Part shown: positions 1 through 9,406 of the stretch, piece after piece
How positions within the stretch are numbered: the stretch's first letter is position 1
Layout of the letters: every line of letters starts with the position of its first letter
From: Vibrio amylolyticus
GTDB lineage: Bacteria > Pseudomonadota > Gammaproteobacteria > Enterobacterales > Vibrionaceae
Assembly (NCBI RefSeq): GCF_023145695.1
Contig: NZ_JAJHVV010000008.1
Coordinates: 124,001-188,000, forward strand
DNA: 64,000 bases
Direction: 5' to 3'
The notes under the pieces: generated by a model
Seen by the model: only the letters and a program-made list of their open reading frames with translations
The model's database searches: none
Told to the model about the DNA's origin: nothing
Translations under genes and position numbers: made by a program

Positions 1-2165
1 CCAATAACATGAGTGATCAGGTTGTATTTGTGCTCTCAACTTGCACAAGTGACACAAAAGAGAAATCTAATCTGTTCATGGCCGCAGAACAATTTTCAAC
101 GACCTTAAACCAAAGTGGCTACTTTAAAGCGGTTCGATCGAAGGTCGATCCTGCCACCCAGCAAGCGTGGGCGAGTTACTACTATGAGCAGCGTTTTAAT
201 CTGCTCACCAAACATCAGCAGGGTTTACTCTCTGACTCACCAAACACGCAAGTAAAAACCGTCGTTCAAGCTGTCTATAATCCCTTTTCAGGCGTCACTG
301 GCCAAGAGCTCACCAATGATCCTTTTTTACTCTTTAGAGAGTATCTTCAAAAGCTGTCAGCCTCGTCTTCCAACTTCTCGCTAGATAATGACTATCTGGT
401 TACACAACACGATAATAAGCACTATTTACTCATCACCGCGGAACTCGCCAGTTCGCCTTACAGTATTCAAGCACAGCAAAGTGTTCCTGAAATCCAACAG
501 TGGCAGCAGAGCCTTAGCCAGACCTACAATATCGATGTAAACCAGACTGGTGTACTGTTTTATGCTGACTTTGGTACGCGCAGCGCTAAGTCTGAAATTA
601 GTACGATTGGGCTATTTTCCCTACTAGGCATCATTGCCCTTATCTTTACTGTTTTTCGTAGCTCAGCCCCACTAATGCTTGCGCTGCTCTCTATCTCGAT
701 TGGTCTGTTAGTCGCACTAGCAGCGACAACGCTGATCTTTGGGCGAGTTCATCTCTTTAGTTTGGTCTTTGGAGCAAGCCTTATTGGTGTTTCCATTGAT
801 TACGCTTTTCACTATTTAACCGATAGGCTTGCCGCAGGAAAACGCTGGGATAGCATCAAAGGGTTAAAGCATATTTTCGCTGCGATTACTCTGGGGCTAA
901 TCACCAGCTTAATCGGTTACCTTGGGCTTTTAGTTGCCCCTTTCCCAGGGCTACAGCAGCTTGCGCTATTCTCCGCAATTGGATTGGCTTCAGCCTATGC
1001 TACCGTTGTCGCTTGGTATCCTATACTGGCGAAATCACCGAGCGCTGATCGCAAACTGCCAGGTCAACTATTTTGGCGATGGTGGCTCACACTTTGGCAA
1101 AACTTGTGGGTCAAGTTTGGGGTTCCAGCCATTATCATTGTCATCAGCTTATTGGCGATGACCAAGATTCAATACAATGATGATATTCACCAGCTTCAAG
1201 CCATGCCTGAACAGCTAAAAAGCCAAGAGAAGATCATTGCTAATGTCACTGGAATGCAATCATCCCAGCAAATGTTAGTTGTGAGTGCAGATAGTGATGA
1301 GCAACTCCTTCGCTCATTAGAAAAGCTAGATGACAAACTGATTCAGTGGCAAGAGAGCTCTGTTATTAACGGCTATCAAAGCTTGCATCAATACACTCAA
1401 TCTGAATATCGCCAACGCAATAACTTCACTCTTATTCAATCGCTGTATCAGACTCAAGCGCAAGATCTAGCCGATGCATTACAGCTATCAAATGTGCCTA
1501 CGCTTGATGTAACGTTCACCTCTAACACGCTAGCAAACTACCTTGAAAGTTCGGTCTCCGAGCCAACTCGATTCCTATATCTCGGTCAGTTTGAAAATAA
1601 GGTTTCTGCGGTAGTACTGTTAAAAGAAGTGAGTGACACGCTAGCGATTGAGCAATTTGTAAATAACCAATCAAACATCCGCTACCTAAATAAAGCACAA
1701 GAGATATCGACGCTTTTTGCTCAATATCGAGTCAAGATCATGGAGTTGCTCGGCATCGCTGTTTTGATCATCGCTTCAGTTTTAAGTGTTCGTTATGGCC
1801 CAAAGAAAACTGTCATGATCTTGCTGCCATCACTGATCGCTTGTCTAGCCGGTTTGGCTGTCACGGTATTGATTGGCTCAACATTAAATCTGTTTAATCT
1901 ACTGGCGCTGATATTGATTATCGGTATTGGTATCGACTACACACTCTTTTTTGCTGAGCAAGCTCGCAGCCAAAGTACCCTATTAGCGATCACTCTGTCT
2001 GCAATGACCACGCTGCTCTCTTTTGGCTTACTTTCATTAAGTGATACCCATGCTATTCATAGTTTCGGTATTACCGTGTTAAGTGGTATTTTCATTGCTT
2101 GGCTTTTGGCTCCACTCGCCATCTCAAATCATTCACGCTACGCCAATGAAAAGGATTCTTTATAA
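1..2165 (+). CDS. MMPL/RND-family exporter of the aryl-polyene cluster (5' end outside window)
   Basis: Inner-membrane transporter of the MMPL type, which in APE clusters is thought to move the polyene lipid or its precursor to the periplasm. The reading frame is open to the window edge, and the first in-frame ATG (position 9) lies after where the family has its first membrane helix, so the true start is upstream. Two hydrophobic blocks of about five helices each (codons about 200-350 and 575-705 from position 9) are separated by a long polar periplasmic domain, the usual MMPL duplication. Each block has a GISIDY or GIGIDY motif in a helix, typical of the proton-relay helix. The next gene starts immediately after the stop codon. 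Confidence 0.85.
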   Translation, partial: NNMSDQVVFVLSTCTSDTKEKSNLFMAAEQFSTTLNQSGYFKAVRSKVDPATQQAWASYYYEQRFNLLTKHQQGLLSDSPNTQVKTVVQAVYNPFSGVTGQELTNDPFLLFREYLQKLSASSSNFSLDNDYLVTQHDNKHYLLITAELASSPYSIQAQQSVPEIQQWQQSLSQTYNIDVNQTGVLFYADFGTRSAKSEISTIGLFSLLGIIALIFTVFRSSAPLMLALLSISIGLLVALAATTLIFGRVHLFSLVFGASLIGVSIDYAFHYLTDRLAAGKRWDSIKGLKHIFAAITLGLITSLIGYLGLLVAPFPGLQQLALFSAIGLASAYATVVAWYPILAKSPSADRKLPGQLFWRWWLTLWQNLWVKFGVPAIIIVISLLAMTKIQYNDDIHQLQAMPEQLKSQEKIIANVTGMQSSQQMLVVSADSDEQLLRSLEKLDDKLIQWQESSVINGYQSLHQYTQSEYRQRNNFTLIQSLYQTQAQDLADALQLSNVPTLDVTFTSNTLANYLESSVSEPTRFLYLGQFENKVSAVVLLKEVSDTLAIEQFVNNQSNIRYLNKAQEISTLFAQYRVKIMELLGIAVLIIASVLSVRYGPKKTVMILLPSLIACLAGLAVTVLIGSTLNLFNLLALILIIGIGIDYTLFFAEQARSQSTLLAITLSAMTTLLSFGLLSLSDTHAIHSFGITVLSGIFIAWLLAPLAISNHSRYANEKDSL

Positions 2166-2828
2166 GTGAATAAACTTATTAATCGTGTTACGACATCAAC
2201 ACTTAAATTAACGGCACAAAAAACCCAACGTTTGGCTTGCCTTATCTTTGCATTGCTTTCGCTGGGCTGTACCACAATGGTCTCAACACCGTCATCAACA
2301 CAAGTGGAAATCAGCCCTTCCGTTTTTGTTTCATTGCCAACACCTAGCGAACTAGGTTACAGCGTCACTGCTAGTCAGCTAATTTCAGCGACCTGGCCAT
2401 CAGACTCCAACTCGAATCAAAGTCAGCAGCTCCCTGTTCATTTAGAGGTGAGTGAGGAACATATAGCTTTGGCTGGGTTTTCATCTTGGGGAACACGTAT
2501 TCTCTCTCTGGATTATCAACACGATCATATCGAAACCAACGTACTCAATGGGCTAGAAAACACCCTTCCCGCACCAGAGCAGATACTATTTAACCTAATG
2601 ATCACCCTGTGGCCTATCAGCGCTTGGGAAGGACCATTAAATCAGGTAGAGTGGAAAATAGCTGATACGGAATATCAACGTACTGTTTACGATACATCTG
2701 GTAACAGCGTTATCATCATCGATTATGAGAATTCCGACCCGTTAACAGGATTGATAGAGTTCGAACATCTGCAGCTCGGTTATTCTATTTCTATCCAAAC
2801 ACTCAATGCCGAACTTCATAAGCAATAA
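2166..2828 (+). CDS. DUF3261 lipoprotein of the aryl-polyene cluster
   Basis: Predicted outer-membrane or periplasmic lipoprotein of 220 residues. The N-terminus is basic, then hydrophobic, and ends in a lipobox LSLGC with the lipidated cysteine at residue 35. The rest is beta-rich and polar with no catalytic motif visible. Its position, directly after the MMPL gene (GTG start abutting the stop) and before the ketosynthase, matches the DUF3261 protein found in APE clusters, where a role in handling or displaying the lipid product is presumed but not shown. The family call rests mostly on this context and the lipoprotein signal. Confidence 0.75.
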   Translation: MNKLINRVTTSTLKLTAQKTQRLACLIFALLSLGCTTMVSTPSSTQVEISPSVFVSLPTPSELGYSVTASQLISATWPSDSNSNQSQQLPVHLEVSEEHIALAGFSSWGTRILSLDYQHDHIETNVLNGLENTLPAPEQILFNLMITLWPISAWEGPLNQVEWKIADTEYQRTVYDTSGNSVIIIDYENSDPLTGLIEFEHLQLGYSISIQTLNAELHKQ

Positions 2829-2854
2829 AACTAACGACAAATTAAGATAGCAAG

Positions 2855-4078
2855 ATGTTAACTTCTAATTCTAAAGTTCAGGCTTCACAGCCAATCTATA
2901 TTGAAGACTGCGGCTTTATTAGTGCCATGGGACAAACAGCGGATGAGATCCACCGCAGTTTAGCCGATCCAAATAGCTCAAACATGCAACTAGACACCAC
3001 AACGCTCAATACAAACACCCATACCGTTGTTGGCCGCATTGAATCCCCACTGGCCGTTGTTCCCGACTCCTTGAACGAATTCCAATCTCGTAATAATCAA
3101 TTGGCGCTAAGCGCTCTTTTACAGATCGAGCCCACTATAAAATCCGCTATTACGCAATATGGTTCAGAGCGTATTGCCGTTATCGTTGGTACCAGTACCT
3201 CTGGCATTGCTGAAGGTGAAGACGCTTTTGAGTCTAATTTGAAGAATGGCGAATTCCCTAGCGACTACCAATACTCAAAACAAGAGTTGGGTAACACCAG
3301 TGAGTTCATTGCCAACTACTTTGGTGTCAGCGGCCCCTGCTACGCAATTTCTACGGCTTGCTCATCAAGCGGCCGCGTATTTATTACCGCTAAACGGTTG
3401 CTAAATGCTGGCTTAGTGGATGCGGTTATTGTGGGTGGTGCAGATACGATTTGCCGCCTAACATTAAATGGCTTTAATGGTTTAGAAGCGCTTTCTAATA
3501 CGTTATGTCGACCATTTAGTGCTAATCGCAGTGGGATTAATATTGGTGAATCAGGCGCCTTTATGTTGCTAACGAACAAACCTCTGCTTGATAACTCAGC
3601 TTTGAAAAAGGTCGCCTTATTAGGCGTCGGGGACAGCTCGGATGCGCACCACATATCTGCGCCACACCCTGAAGGTAAAGGCGCTATCGAAGCGATGAGA
3701 AAAGCGTTGCAAGATGCGGCATTAGAGCCCAATGATATCGGCTATATCAATGCTCATGGAACGGCGACTCCGCTCAATGACAGCATGGAAAGTAAGGCGA
3801 TATTCAGCTTATTTGGTCACGATGTACCCGTCAGTTCGACCAAACCGATGACGGGCCATACACTTGGTTCAGCCAGTGCCACAGAAGCGGCGATTGCTTG
3901 GCATATCCTGTCTCACGACTTGCCTCTTCCCAAGCAAAACTGCATAGATAAAGGTGATGACATAGACATTCAACTTGTCGAAGAGAATACTACCCTTAAC
4001 AAGAAGGCCATATTGAGCAATTCTTTTGCTTTTGGTGGCAACAACATTAGTCTAATTTTTGGTTATGCCGATGAGTAA
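2855..4078 (+). CDS. Beta-ketoacyl-ACP synthase (first APE ketosynthase)
   Basis: FabF-like condensing enzyme of 407 residues that would extend the ACP-bound polyene chain by two carbons per round. The Cys-His-His triad is intact: Cys169 in STACSSS, His300 in NAHGTAT and His334 in MTGHTLG. With the active-site cysteine present it is a true ketosynthase, not a chain-length factor. It is followed by a dehydratase gene overlapping by 8 bases, so the two are probably translationally coupled. By order it corresponds to ApeO of the Escherichia coli-type cluster; the letter assignment is inferred from position. Confidence 0.9.
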   Translation: MLTSNSKVQASQPIYIEDCGFISAMGQTADEIHRSLADPNSSNMQLDTTTLNTNTHTVVGRIESPLAVVPDSLNEFQSRNNQLALSALLQIEPTIKSAITQYGSERIAVIVGTSTSGIAEGEDAFESNLKNGEFPSDYQYSKQELGNTSEFIANYFGVSGPCYAISTACSSSGRVFITAKRLLNAGLVDAVIVGGADTICRLTLNGFNGLEALSNTLCRPFSANRSGINIGESGAFMLLTNKPLLDNSALKKVALLGVGDSSDAHHISAPHPEGKGAIEAMRKALQDAALEPNDIGYINAHGTATPLNDSMESKAIFSLFGHDVPVSSTKPMTGHTLGSASATEAAIAWHILSHDLPLPKQNCIDKGDDIDIQLVEENTTLNKKAILSNSFAFGGNNISLIFGYADE

Positions 4079-4535
4079 CATCCCCCCAATTGAACAACTG
4101 CTCCCTCACGATAAACCGATGATTTTGATCGATCGAGCACTTACTGTTGAAACTGAATCTATTCACTGCCAAGTGGATATTGGTGAGCACAACATCTTCT
4201 TTGATAAAGAGACGCAAACTCTGCCTGCGTATTTGGGCATTGAGTTTATGGCTCAGTCTGTTGCTGCATGGTCAGGCTACCATGCAGGGTTACGCAACGA
4301 AGCGCCACCTATTGGGTTTCTACTCGGCAGCAGACGTTATGTGGCAAACTGCGATACCTTTTCGCGAGGACAAACATTAGATATTTATGCGGAGCAGCTC
4401 ATGGAAGACAACGGCATGGCAGTATTTTCCGCCCATATTGAGCATAATGGTCAACAAGTCGCCAAGTGCCAACTCAATGTTTACGTACCAAGCGAACAAA
4501 AATTACAAGAAATGAAAAGTAGGAATCAAGCATGA
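4071..4535 (+). CDS. Hotdog-fold 3-hydroxyacyl-ACP dehydratase (APE)
   Basis: FabZ/FabA-like hotdog protein that would remove water from the 3-hydroxyacyl-ACP intermediate to give the conjugated double bonds of the aryl polyene. The N-terminal LLPHDKPMILID segment is typical of the ApeP-type family. The open frame extends upstream to a TTG at 4059 and an ATG at 4065. ATG 4071 was chosen because it overlaps the upstream stop in a coupling arrangement and leaves the conserved N-terminus MSNIPPIEQLLPH. The stop overlaps the start of the reductase gene by four bases. Confidence 0.87.
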   Translation: MSNIPPIEQLLPHDKPMILIDRALTVETESIHCQVDIGEHNIFFDKETQTLPAYLGIEFMAQSVAAWSGYHAGLRNEAPPIGFLLGSRRYVANCDTFSRGQTLDIYAEQLMEDNGMAVFSAHIEHNGQQVAKCQLNVYVPSEQKLQEMKSRNQA

Positions 4536-5257
4536 TCCGACAGGTATTAGTCACCGGTGCAAGTAAAGGTATCGGCAAAGCCATTGCAATTCAGCTGGCG
4601 AAAGATGGATTTACCATAGCTGTTCACTACATGGGTGATAAGCAAGGTGCACAAGCAACGCTCACTGCTATTGAAGAAAATGGCGGACAAGGTCGACTCA
4701 TTCAATTTGATATTAGTAACCGAGAAGAGTGTAGAAATAGACTTGAAGCCGACATCACAGAGCATGGTGCCTATTACGGTATTGTGAATAATGCCGGTAT
4801 TACTCGTGACACGGCATTTCCAGCGATGACAGAAGAAGAGTGGGATGGCGTTATCCACACCAACCTCGATAGCTTCTACAATGTACTTCACCCTTGTGTT
4901 ATGCCAATGGTTCAAAAACGTAAAGGTGGCCGAATCATCACTCTTGCGTCGGTTTCTGGCTTAATGGGTAACCGTGGTCAAACCAATTACAGCGCCGCAA
5001 AAGCTGGGGTGATTGGTGCAACGAAATCACTAGCACTTGAGCTGGCAAAACGAAAAATCACCGTTAACTGTGTGGCACCTGGGCTGATTGATACTGGCAT
5101 GGTAGACGAGCACGTTAAAGAGCATGCATTGCCACAAGTTCCTCTACGTCGTATGGGAGAACCAGAAGAAGTGGCAGGGCTTGTTAGTTACTTGATGTCT
5201 GATATCGCCGCTTATGTAACGCGCCAAGTTATTTCGGTAAATGGAGGCTTAATATGA
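4532..5257 (+). CDS. fabG: 3-oxoacyl-ACP reductase, FabG-like SDR (APE)
   Basis: NADPH-dependent short-chain dehydrogenase of 241 residues, reducing the 3-oxoacyl-ACP made by the ketosynthase. It has the Rossmann motif TGASKGIG at the N-terminus, the NNAG motif in NNAGITRD, and a Ser/Tyr/Lys catalytic set (ASVSG, then NYSAAKAG). The length is normal for FabG. It overlaps its neighbours at both ends by four bases (ATGA), showing tight translational coupling within the polyene operon. By position it matches ApeQ; the housekeeping fabG of fatty-acid synthesis would lie elsewhere. Confidence 0.9.
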   Translation: MIRQVLVTGASKGIGKAIAIQLAKDGFTIAVHYMGDKQGAQATLTAIEENGGQGRLIQFDISNREECRNRLEADITEHGAYYGIVNNAGITRDTAFPAMTEEEWDGVIHTNLDSFYNVLHPCVMPMVQKRKGGRIITLASVSGLMGNRGQTNYSAAKAGVIGATKSLALELAKRKITVNCVAPGLIDTGMVDEHVKEHALPQVPLRRMGEPEEVAGLVSYLMSDIAAYVTRQVISVNGGLI

Positions 5258-6480
5258 GTCAAAGGGTTGTTGTCACTGGCATGTCTGGTATTACCGCATT
5301 TGGTAATGATTGGCAAACCATTGAACCTAAATTACGTGCTTGTGAAAACGCGACACAATACATGGCCTCTTATGAGCAGTACGATGGTTTAAACACCAAA
5401 CTGGCTGCGCCAATCGACCATTTCGAACTACCAAAGCACTACAAGCGTAAACAAGTGCGCGGCATGGGGCGTGTATCAAAACTTGCTACTGTTGCTACCG
5501 AACAGGCCTTAGAGCAAGCGGGCCTGATCGGCCACTCAGTGCTCACCGATGGTCAAACGGGTATTGCTTACGGATCATCTACCGGCAGTACTGATGCTAT
5601 TGGTGCTTTTGGTGTCATGCTTAACGAGAAAACAACCAAAGCCATCACAGCCACCACCTATGTTCAAATGATGCCTCACACCAGTGCCGTTAATGTGGGT
5701 CTTTTCTTTGGCTTAAGAGGTCGAGTCATTCCAACCAGTAGTGCCTGTACATCAGGTAGCCAAGCGATTGGTTACGCCTATGAAGCGATAAAACATGGCT
5801 ACCAAACGGTCATGGTTGCAGGCGGAGGTGAAGAACTCTGCCCTACTGAATCAGCGGTATTTGATACGCTTTTCGCAACCAGCTTAAAAAATGATGCTCC
5901 AAAAACAACGCCGCGCCCATACGATACAGACAGAGATGGTCTAGTGATTGGTGAAGGTGCGGGCACACTTGTTTTAGAAGAGTACGAACACGCCAAAGCT
6001 CGCGGCGCTACCATCTATGCTGAGATCATTGGCTTTGCAAGCAACTGCGATGCTGCGCACGTCACTCAGCCTCAAATGGAAACCATGCAACAATGTATGG
6101 AGATGGCGCTTAAAGATGCCAACCTAGCACCTGAGAAAATAGGCTATGTTTCGGCCCACGGTACCGCTACTGATCGCGGCGATATTGCTGAGAGTAATGC
6201 AACGGCAAACGCATTAGGTAACGTACCAATCAGTTCACTAAAAAGCTATTTTGGACACACGCTTGGAGCGTGTGGGGCAATTGAAGCATGGCTAAGTCTT
6301 GAGATGATGCACACTGGTTGGTTTAGCCCAACACTCAACTTAGACAATCTTGATAGCGAGTGTGGCAACCTCGATTACATTACCGGTAAAGGGAGAGAGC
6401 TAAAAACGGATTACATCATGAGTAATAACTTTGCCTTTGGTGGAATCAATACCTCCTTGATCTTCAAAAGACACCGTTAA
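5254..6480 (+). CDS. Beta-ketoacyl-ACP synthase (second APE ketosynthase)
   Basis: Condensing enzyme of 408 residues with an intact triad: Cys165 in SSACTSG, His302 in SAHGTAT and His335 in YFGHTLG. It differs strongly from the first ketosynthase of the operon and has the MGRVSKLA segment typical of FabB/FabF-like enzymes. It is the last gene of the cluster (ApeR position) and is followed after about 20 bases by a strong terminator. A role in priming or an alternative elongation step is plausible but not shown by the sequence. Confidence 0.9.
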   Translation: MSQRVVVTGMSGITAFGNDWQTIEPKLRACENATQYMASYEQYDGLNTKLAAPIDHFELPKHYKRKQVRGMGRVSKLATVATEQALEQAGLIGHSVLTDGQTGIAYGSSTGSTDAIGAFGVMLNEKTTKAITATTYVQMMPHTSAVNVGLFFGLRGRVIPTSSACTSGSQAIGYAYEAIKHGYQTVMVAGGGEELCPTESAVFDTLFATSLKNDAPKTTPRPYDTDRDGLVIGEGAGTLVLEEYEHAKARGATIYAEIIGFASNCDAAHVTQPQMETMQQCMEMALKDANLAPEKIGYVSAHGTATDRGDIAESNATANALGNVPISSLKSYFGHTLGACGAIEAWLSLEMMHTGWFSPTLNLDNLDSECGNLDYITGKGRELKTDYIMSNNFAFGGINTSLIFKRHR

Positions 6481-6498
6481 TCGCTTCCCTAACTTATG

Positions 6499-6530
6499 TA
6501 AAAAGCACCTTATTCAGGTGCTTTTTAAGT
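6499..6530 (+). terminator. Rho-independent terminator after the aryl-polyene operon
   Basis: Inverted repeat AAAAGCACCT / AGGTGCTTTT with a short TATTC loop and a following T-rich run. It lies between the convergent polyene operon and rhomboid gene, and has A-rich and T-rich flanks, so it may act in both directions. Confidence 0.85.
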
Positions 6531-6590
6531 TTTAGAGTAAAAAGCACTTGTAAGATGCCCTATTCTTTTCTTAAATTATTTTTTACAAAC

Positions 6591-8114
6591 CTACGATGTA
6601 GACAACGCCTTCATCGGTTTTCTTAGCCAAGTGGTCATAAGCAAAGTAAATAACATCCCACTCACTAGCCCACCTAAGTGAGCCGCATGGTCAATATTTG
6701 GCAAGAATAGAACGGCCGCACCTGATACTAACACCATCATAACCAAGCCTATCAAATCAGATCGGCTTCCCTTATCAACGTATCCTGTTAATAGCAGTGC
6801 AACCAAGGCTCCTATCAATCCAAAGTTGACACCTGATATACCAACGCTCAACGTATTTTCATACCAACTAATACTCGCAAAAGAAGACCCTAAAGCACAA
6901 ATGATAAAGAGCATAATAAAGTTACTCGAACCTATATGTGATTCAACACTTCTACCAGCAAAACCTAAAACAATAATATTCATTGCAATATGAGAAAGGC
7001 CTGCATGTACAAAAACAGCACTAAACACACGCCAATATTCACCCTGAAGAATAAGATCACGACGAACCCCGCCTATTGACATGAGCTCTTGAGTATTACC
7101 ATTCATCATGTCGACGCCAGTCGCAACACCTATGCTGAAGACGATAAGACAAACAAGAATTGATATAGTTGTAACTGGGCAGCCAGCTCTAAAGGTTACC
7201 ACTCTGAATACTTGAGAAGTCGCATCACTGTCATCTAGCTGCTTTGAACGGTATAAAGATAGGTTTGTTGAGTTAATCGAAACGGAACATGAAATAATGA
7301 CAACTACAACCATGGCAATAATTGAAGAAAGTGAAGTATAGTAGATCATGTCATCATTAGACTGAGCTAGACTCTCTTTTCTTGGGTAAAGAACAAACAG
7401 ATCTTCACCTTTTCTCATCGGCTGGCTTTGCTCAATCGCCATACGAAATCCATCTAGTAGATCAGACTTCTTTAACAGTTCCAAATGCTGATGATCGTAG
7501 TAGTTTACTTGATTAAACTTCTCTTCAGAGTCTTGCAGAAAATGACGATATTCTTGTTCTTTCTCATCTGGTTCTAATCGGTTACTGATCTGCTTGTAAT
7601 AACGGATCCCGTACCAAATGTTTTCATCTAAATCGATAGGCACCGCAATGGATAGGTACATATTGAAATCTTCATTATGCTTCCCTCTTACTCTAAAACT
7701 CACATCGTAGGCCGCCAAATCAGGGTCGATAGGGTATTCCTTGATATCAAAAAACTTTTCATGCTTTAAGCTTGGAATCGCTTCGTGAGTATTTAGCTTA
7801 ATCAAGTCGTAGGAGATAGACGAAATTAGAGACTGCGAAATCACCAATGGAATGGCAACCGCTACTGCCATTATCATTTTAAGAAAACTTGAAGAACGAT
7901 CATTTTTGAACTCAAGCGCCCGAAACCGCTTTCGAGTCACCAAAAACACGGAGATAACAGACAATATAATGGGTAGAAAGAAATCCAATATACTTTCATC
8001 AACCACCACTAACTCTAGCTTTATATCCACCAACCAACGTAGAGCGGTATAACCAAAGTTCAAGCTAATAAAAACACACAAGAAAGGGAGAAAAACGAGT
8101 CGGAACTTATCCAT
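6591..8114 (-). CDS. Rhomboid intramembrane serine protease with a long N-terminal extension
   Basis: The C-terminal 200 residues are a rhomboid protease domain that cleaves membrane substrates within the bilayer. Counting from the ATG at 8114, it shows HxxxN (His375, Asn379), the catalytic serine in GISGVNFG (Ser427) and the partner histidine in AAHLGG (His479). Before it lie about 300 residues that ordinary rhomboids lack: two to three membrane helices, a polar segment of about 150 residues probably in the periplasm, and another helix. A TTG at 8129 could extend the protein by five residues; the ATG is preferred. It stands alone, convergent to the polyene operon. Confidence 0.88.
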   Translation of the reverse strand: MDKFRLVFLPFLCVFISLNFGYTALRWLVDIKLELVVVDESILDFFLPIILSVISVFLVTRKRFRALEFKNDRSSSFLKMIMAVAVAIPLVISQSLISSISYDLIKLNTHEAIPSLKHEKFFDIKEYPIDPDLAAYDVSFRVRGKHNEDFNMYLSIAVPIDLDENIWYGIRYYKQISNRLEPDEKEQEYRHFLQDSEEKFNQVNYYDHQHLELLKKSDLLDGFRMAIEQSQPMRKGEDLFVLYPRKESLAQSNDDMIYYTSLSSIIAMVVVVIISCSVSINSTNLSLYRSKQLDDSDATSQVFRVVTFRAGCPVTTISILVCLIVFSIGVATGVDMMNGNTQELMSIGGVRRDLILQGEYWRVFSAVFVHAGLSHIAMNIIVLGFAGRSVESHIGSSNFIMLFIICALGSSFASISWYENTLSVGISGVNFGLIGALVALLLTGYVDKGSRSDLIGLVMMVLVSGAAVLFLPNIDHAAHLGGLVSGMLFTLLMTTWLRKPMKALSTS

Positions 8115-8370
8115 AAGTAAACAGCTCAATATTCAATGAATCAAAGTAACGTGCAGCTTAAACAAGCGAGGCTAAACCTTCTATTGAAGTCGTTCACCTT
8201 GCGACAGGATTAACACTTGGGAGTTCAATAGCCACCCTAAAAGCACCTAAATTATCGGCTTTACCCCTAAGCTCAGCTATACCCATTTAAGCCATTATTT
8301 TGTGAAGAATGACAAAAACGAGACAAACAAATTTGGCATGATGTGTATTCAATAAAGACAAAGGAATCGC

Positions 8371-8796
8371 ATGATAAATAAAAAATCACTCATTGGAGAA
8401 TGGCGTCTCATTGATGCACAAATGACAGTTTCAGGTAAGACAGAAAATACCTTTGATGCAAACCGAGAAATGGTGAAGTTATTTACCGGAACCCACTTCT
8501 CTTTCTACTCGAAAACAGCCAATAGAACAGCGTACAGCGCAGCGGTTACCGACCAAGAACGCTTACAAGGCAGTAAAACATTAGATGCGGGAGGTGGTCG
8601 TTACGATTTACTCGGCGACATTTATACTGAACATGTGACTTATTGCACGTATCCCAACTATGAAGGCAAATCAATATCTTTCAAACTGTCTTTATCAGGA
8701 AATACCTTAACTCAGGAAGGCGACTACCCACTCAAAGAGCTAGGTTTTTCAGAGCATGATGGGTATGTAAAAGAGGTGTATCAGCGTATCGAATGA
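8371..8796 (+). CDS. Lipocalin-like domain protein
   Basis: Cytoplasmic protein of 141 residues with no signal peptide. It opens with an LIGEWRLIDA segment and continues with alternating beta strands, including TGTHFSFYSK and NTLTQEGDYP, the pattern of lipocalin-like or DUF-type small beta-barrel proteins. No catalytic residues are evident. An AAAGGAA ribosome binding site lies just upstream of the ATG. It is followed by acetyltransferase genes on the same strand but with gaps, so co-transcription is uncertain. The family assignment is by pattern only. Confidence 0.6.
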   Translation: MINKKSLIGEWRLIDAQMTVSGKTENTFDANREMVKLFTGTHFSFYSKTANRTAYSAAVTDQERLQGSKTLDAGGGRYDLLGDIYTEHVTYCTYPNYEGKSISFKLSLSGNTLTQEGDYPLKELGFSEHDGYVKEVYQRIE

Positions 8797-8863
8797 TTTC
8801 AAACTCGCCCATGCGACTCGCTATTGCATAAGCACAGATGCCTATACTTTTATGGAAATAACG

Positions 8864-9322
8864 ATGAATAATACAGTGATCTGTATCGACGTAGATAACC
8901 AAGAACATAGAAAAGTGTTTGGTTCTCTATTTCGGGAATACGCCCCAGAGCTCTCTGAACAACACATAGCAACTACGTTAGAACACGTATTTACCCTGCC
9001 GTACTTTCATGGTTTCATTAGCTTTTCCGATGACAAACCTGCTGGTATCGTCGTGTGCTTTGAGTCCTTCTCAACGCATCGGGCAAAGAAAGTAATGAAT
9101 ATCCACGACTTTATGATATCAAGCAGCCACAGAGGTAAGGGGCTAGGAAAGCTTCAACTAAAGGGCATTGAGCAGTATTGTCGAGAGAAAGACTATGTAA
9201 AAATCACGTTGGAAGTCGAAAGCAGCAACCTTGCAGCCAAAAGCCTGTATAGCTCTTGTGAATTCAAGGATTATAAAGCTGCACATAAAAATCAGCTACA
9301 TTGGCAAAAGTCCCTCAGTTAG
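8864..9322 (+). CDS. GNAT family N-acetyltransferase
   Basis: Acetyl-CoA-dependent acyltransferase of about 152 residues, substrate unknown. The acetyl-CoA binding signature appears as SSHRGKGLGKLQLKGIE, with the later motif NLAAKSLYSSCEFKDY typical of the C-terminal GNAT fold. An ATG at 8852 is in frame, but the ATG at 8864 has a GGAAATAAC sequence at proper spacing and is preferred. It is the first of two GNAT genes in tandem, with a short GNAT-like stub between them. Confidence 0.85.
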   Translation: MNNTVICIDVDNQEHRKVFGSLFREYAPELSEQHIATTLEHVFTLPYFHGFISFSDDKPAGIVVCFESFSTHRAKKVMNIHDFMISSSHRGKGLGKLQLKGIEQYCREKDYVKITLEVESSNLAAKSLYSSCEFKDYKAAHKNQLHWQKSLS

Positions 9323-9330
9323 GATGAACA

Positions 9331-9393
9331 ATGATCGTAAGGAAAGCAGCAAAGCAAGATGCCAGTAAATTAAGGCTCTCTGGGCCCACATAA
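9331..9393 (+). pseudogene. GNAT-like 20-codon stub
   Basis: Short frame with its own ribosome binding site (AGGA, seven bases before the ATG) encoding MIVRKAAKQDASKLR and five more residues before a stop. The opening resembles beta strand 1 and helix 1 of GNAT acetyltransferases, and full GNAT genes lie on both sides. The simplest reading is the 5' end of a third acetyltransferase gene whose body was deleted. It could also be a chance frame or a leader peptide for the next gene. Confidence 0.35.
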
Positions 9394-9406
9394 GGAACCA
9401 TCAGAT

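Noticed and set aside
8330..8350. TTGGCATGATGTGTAT as a sigma-54 promoter
   Set aside because: The -24 part is plausible but the -12 element lacks GC, so it does not meet the consensus.
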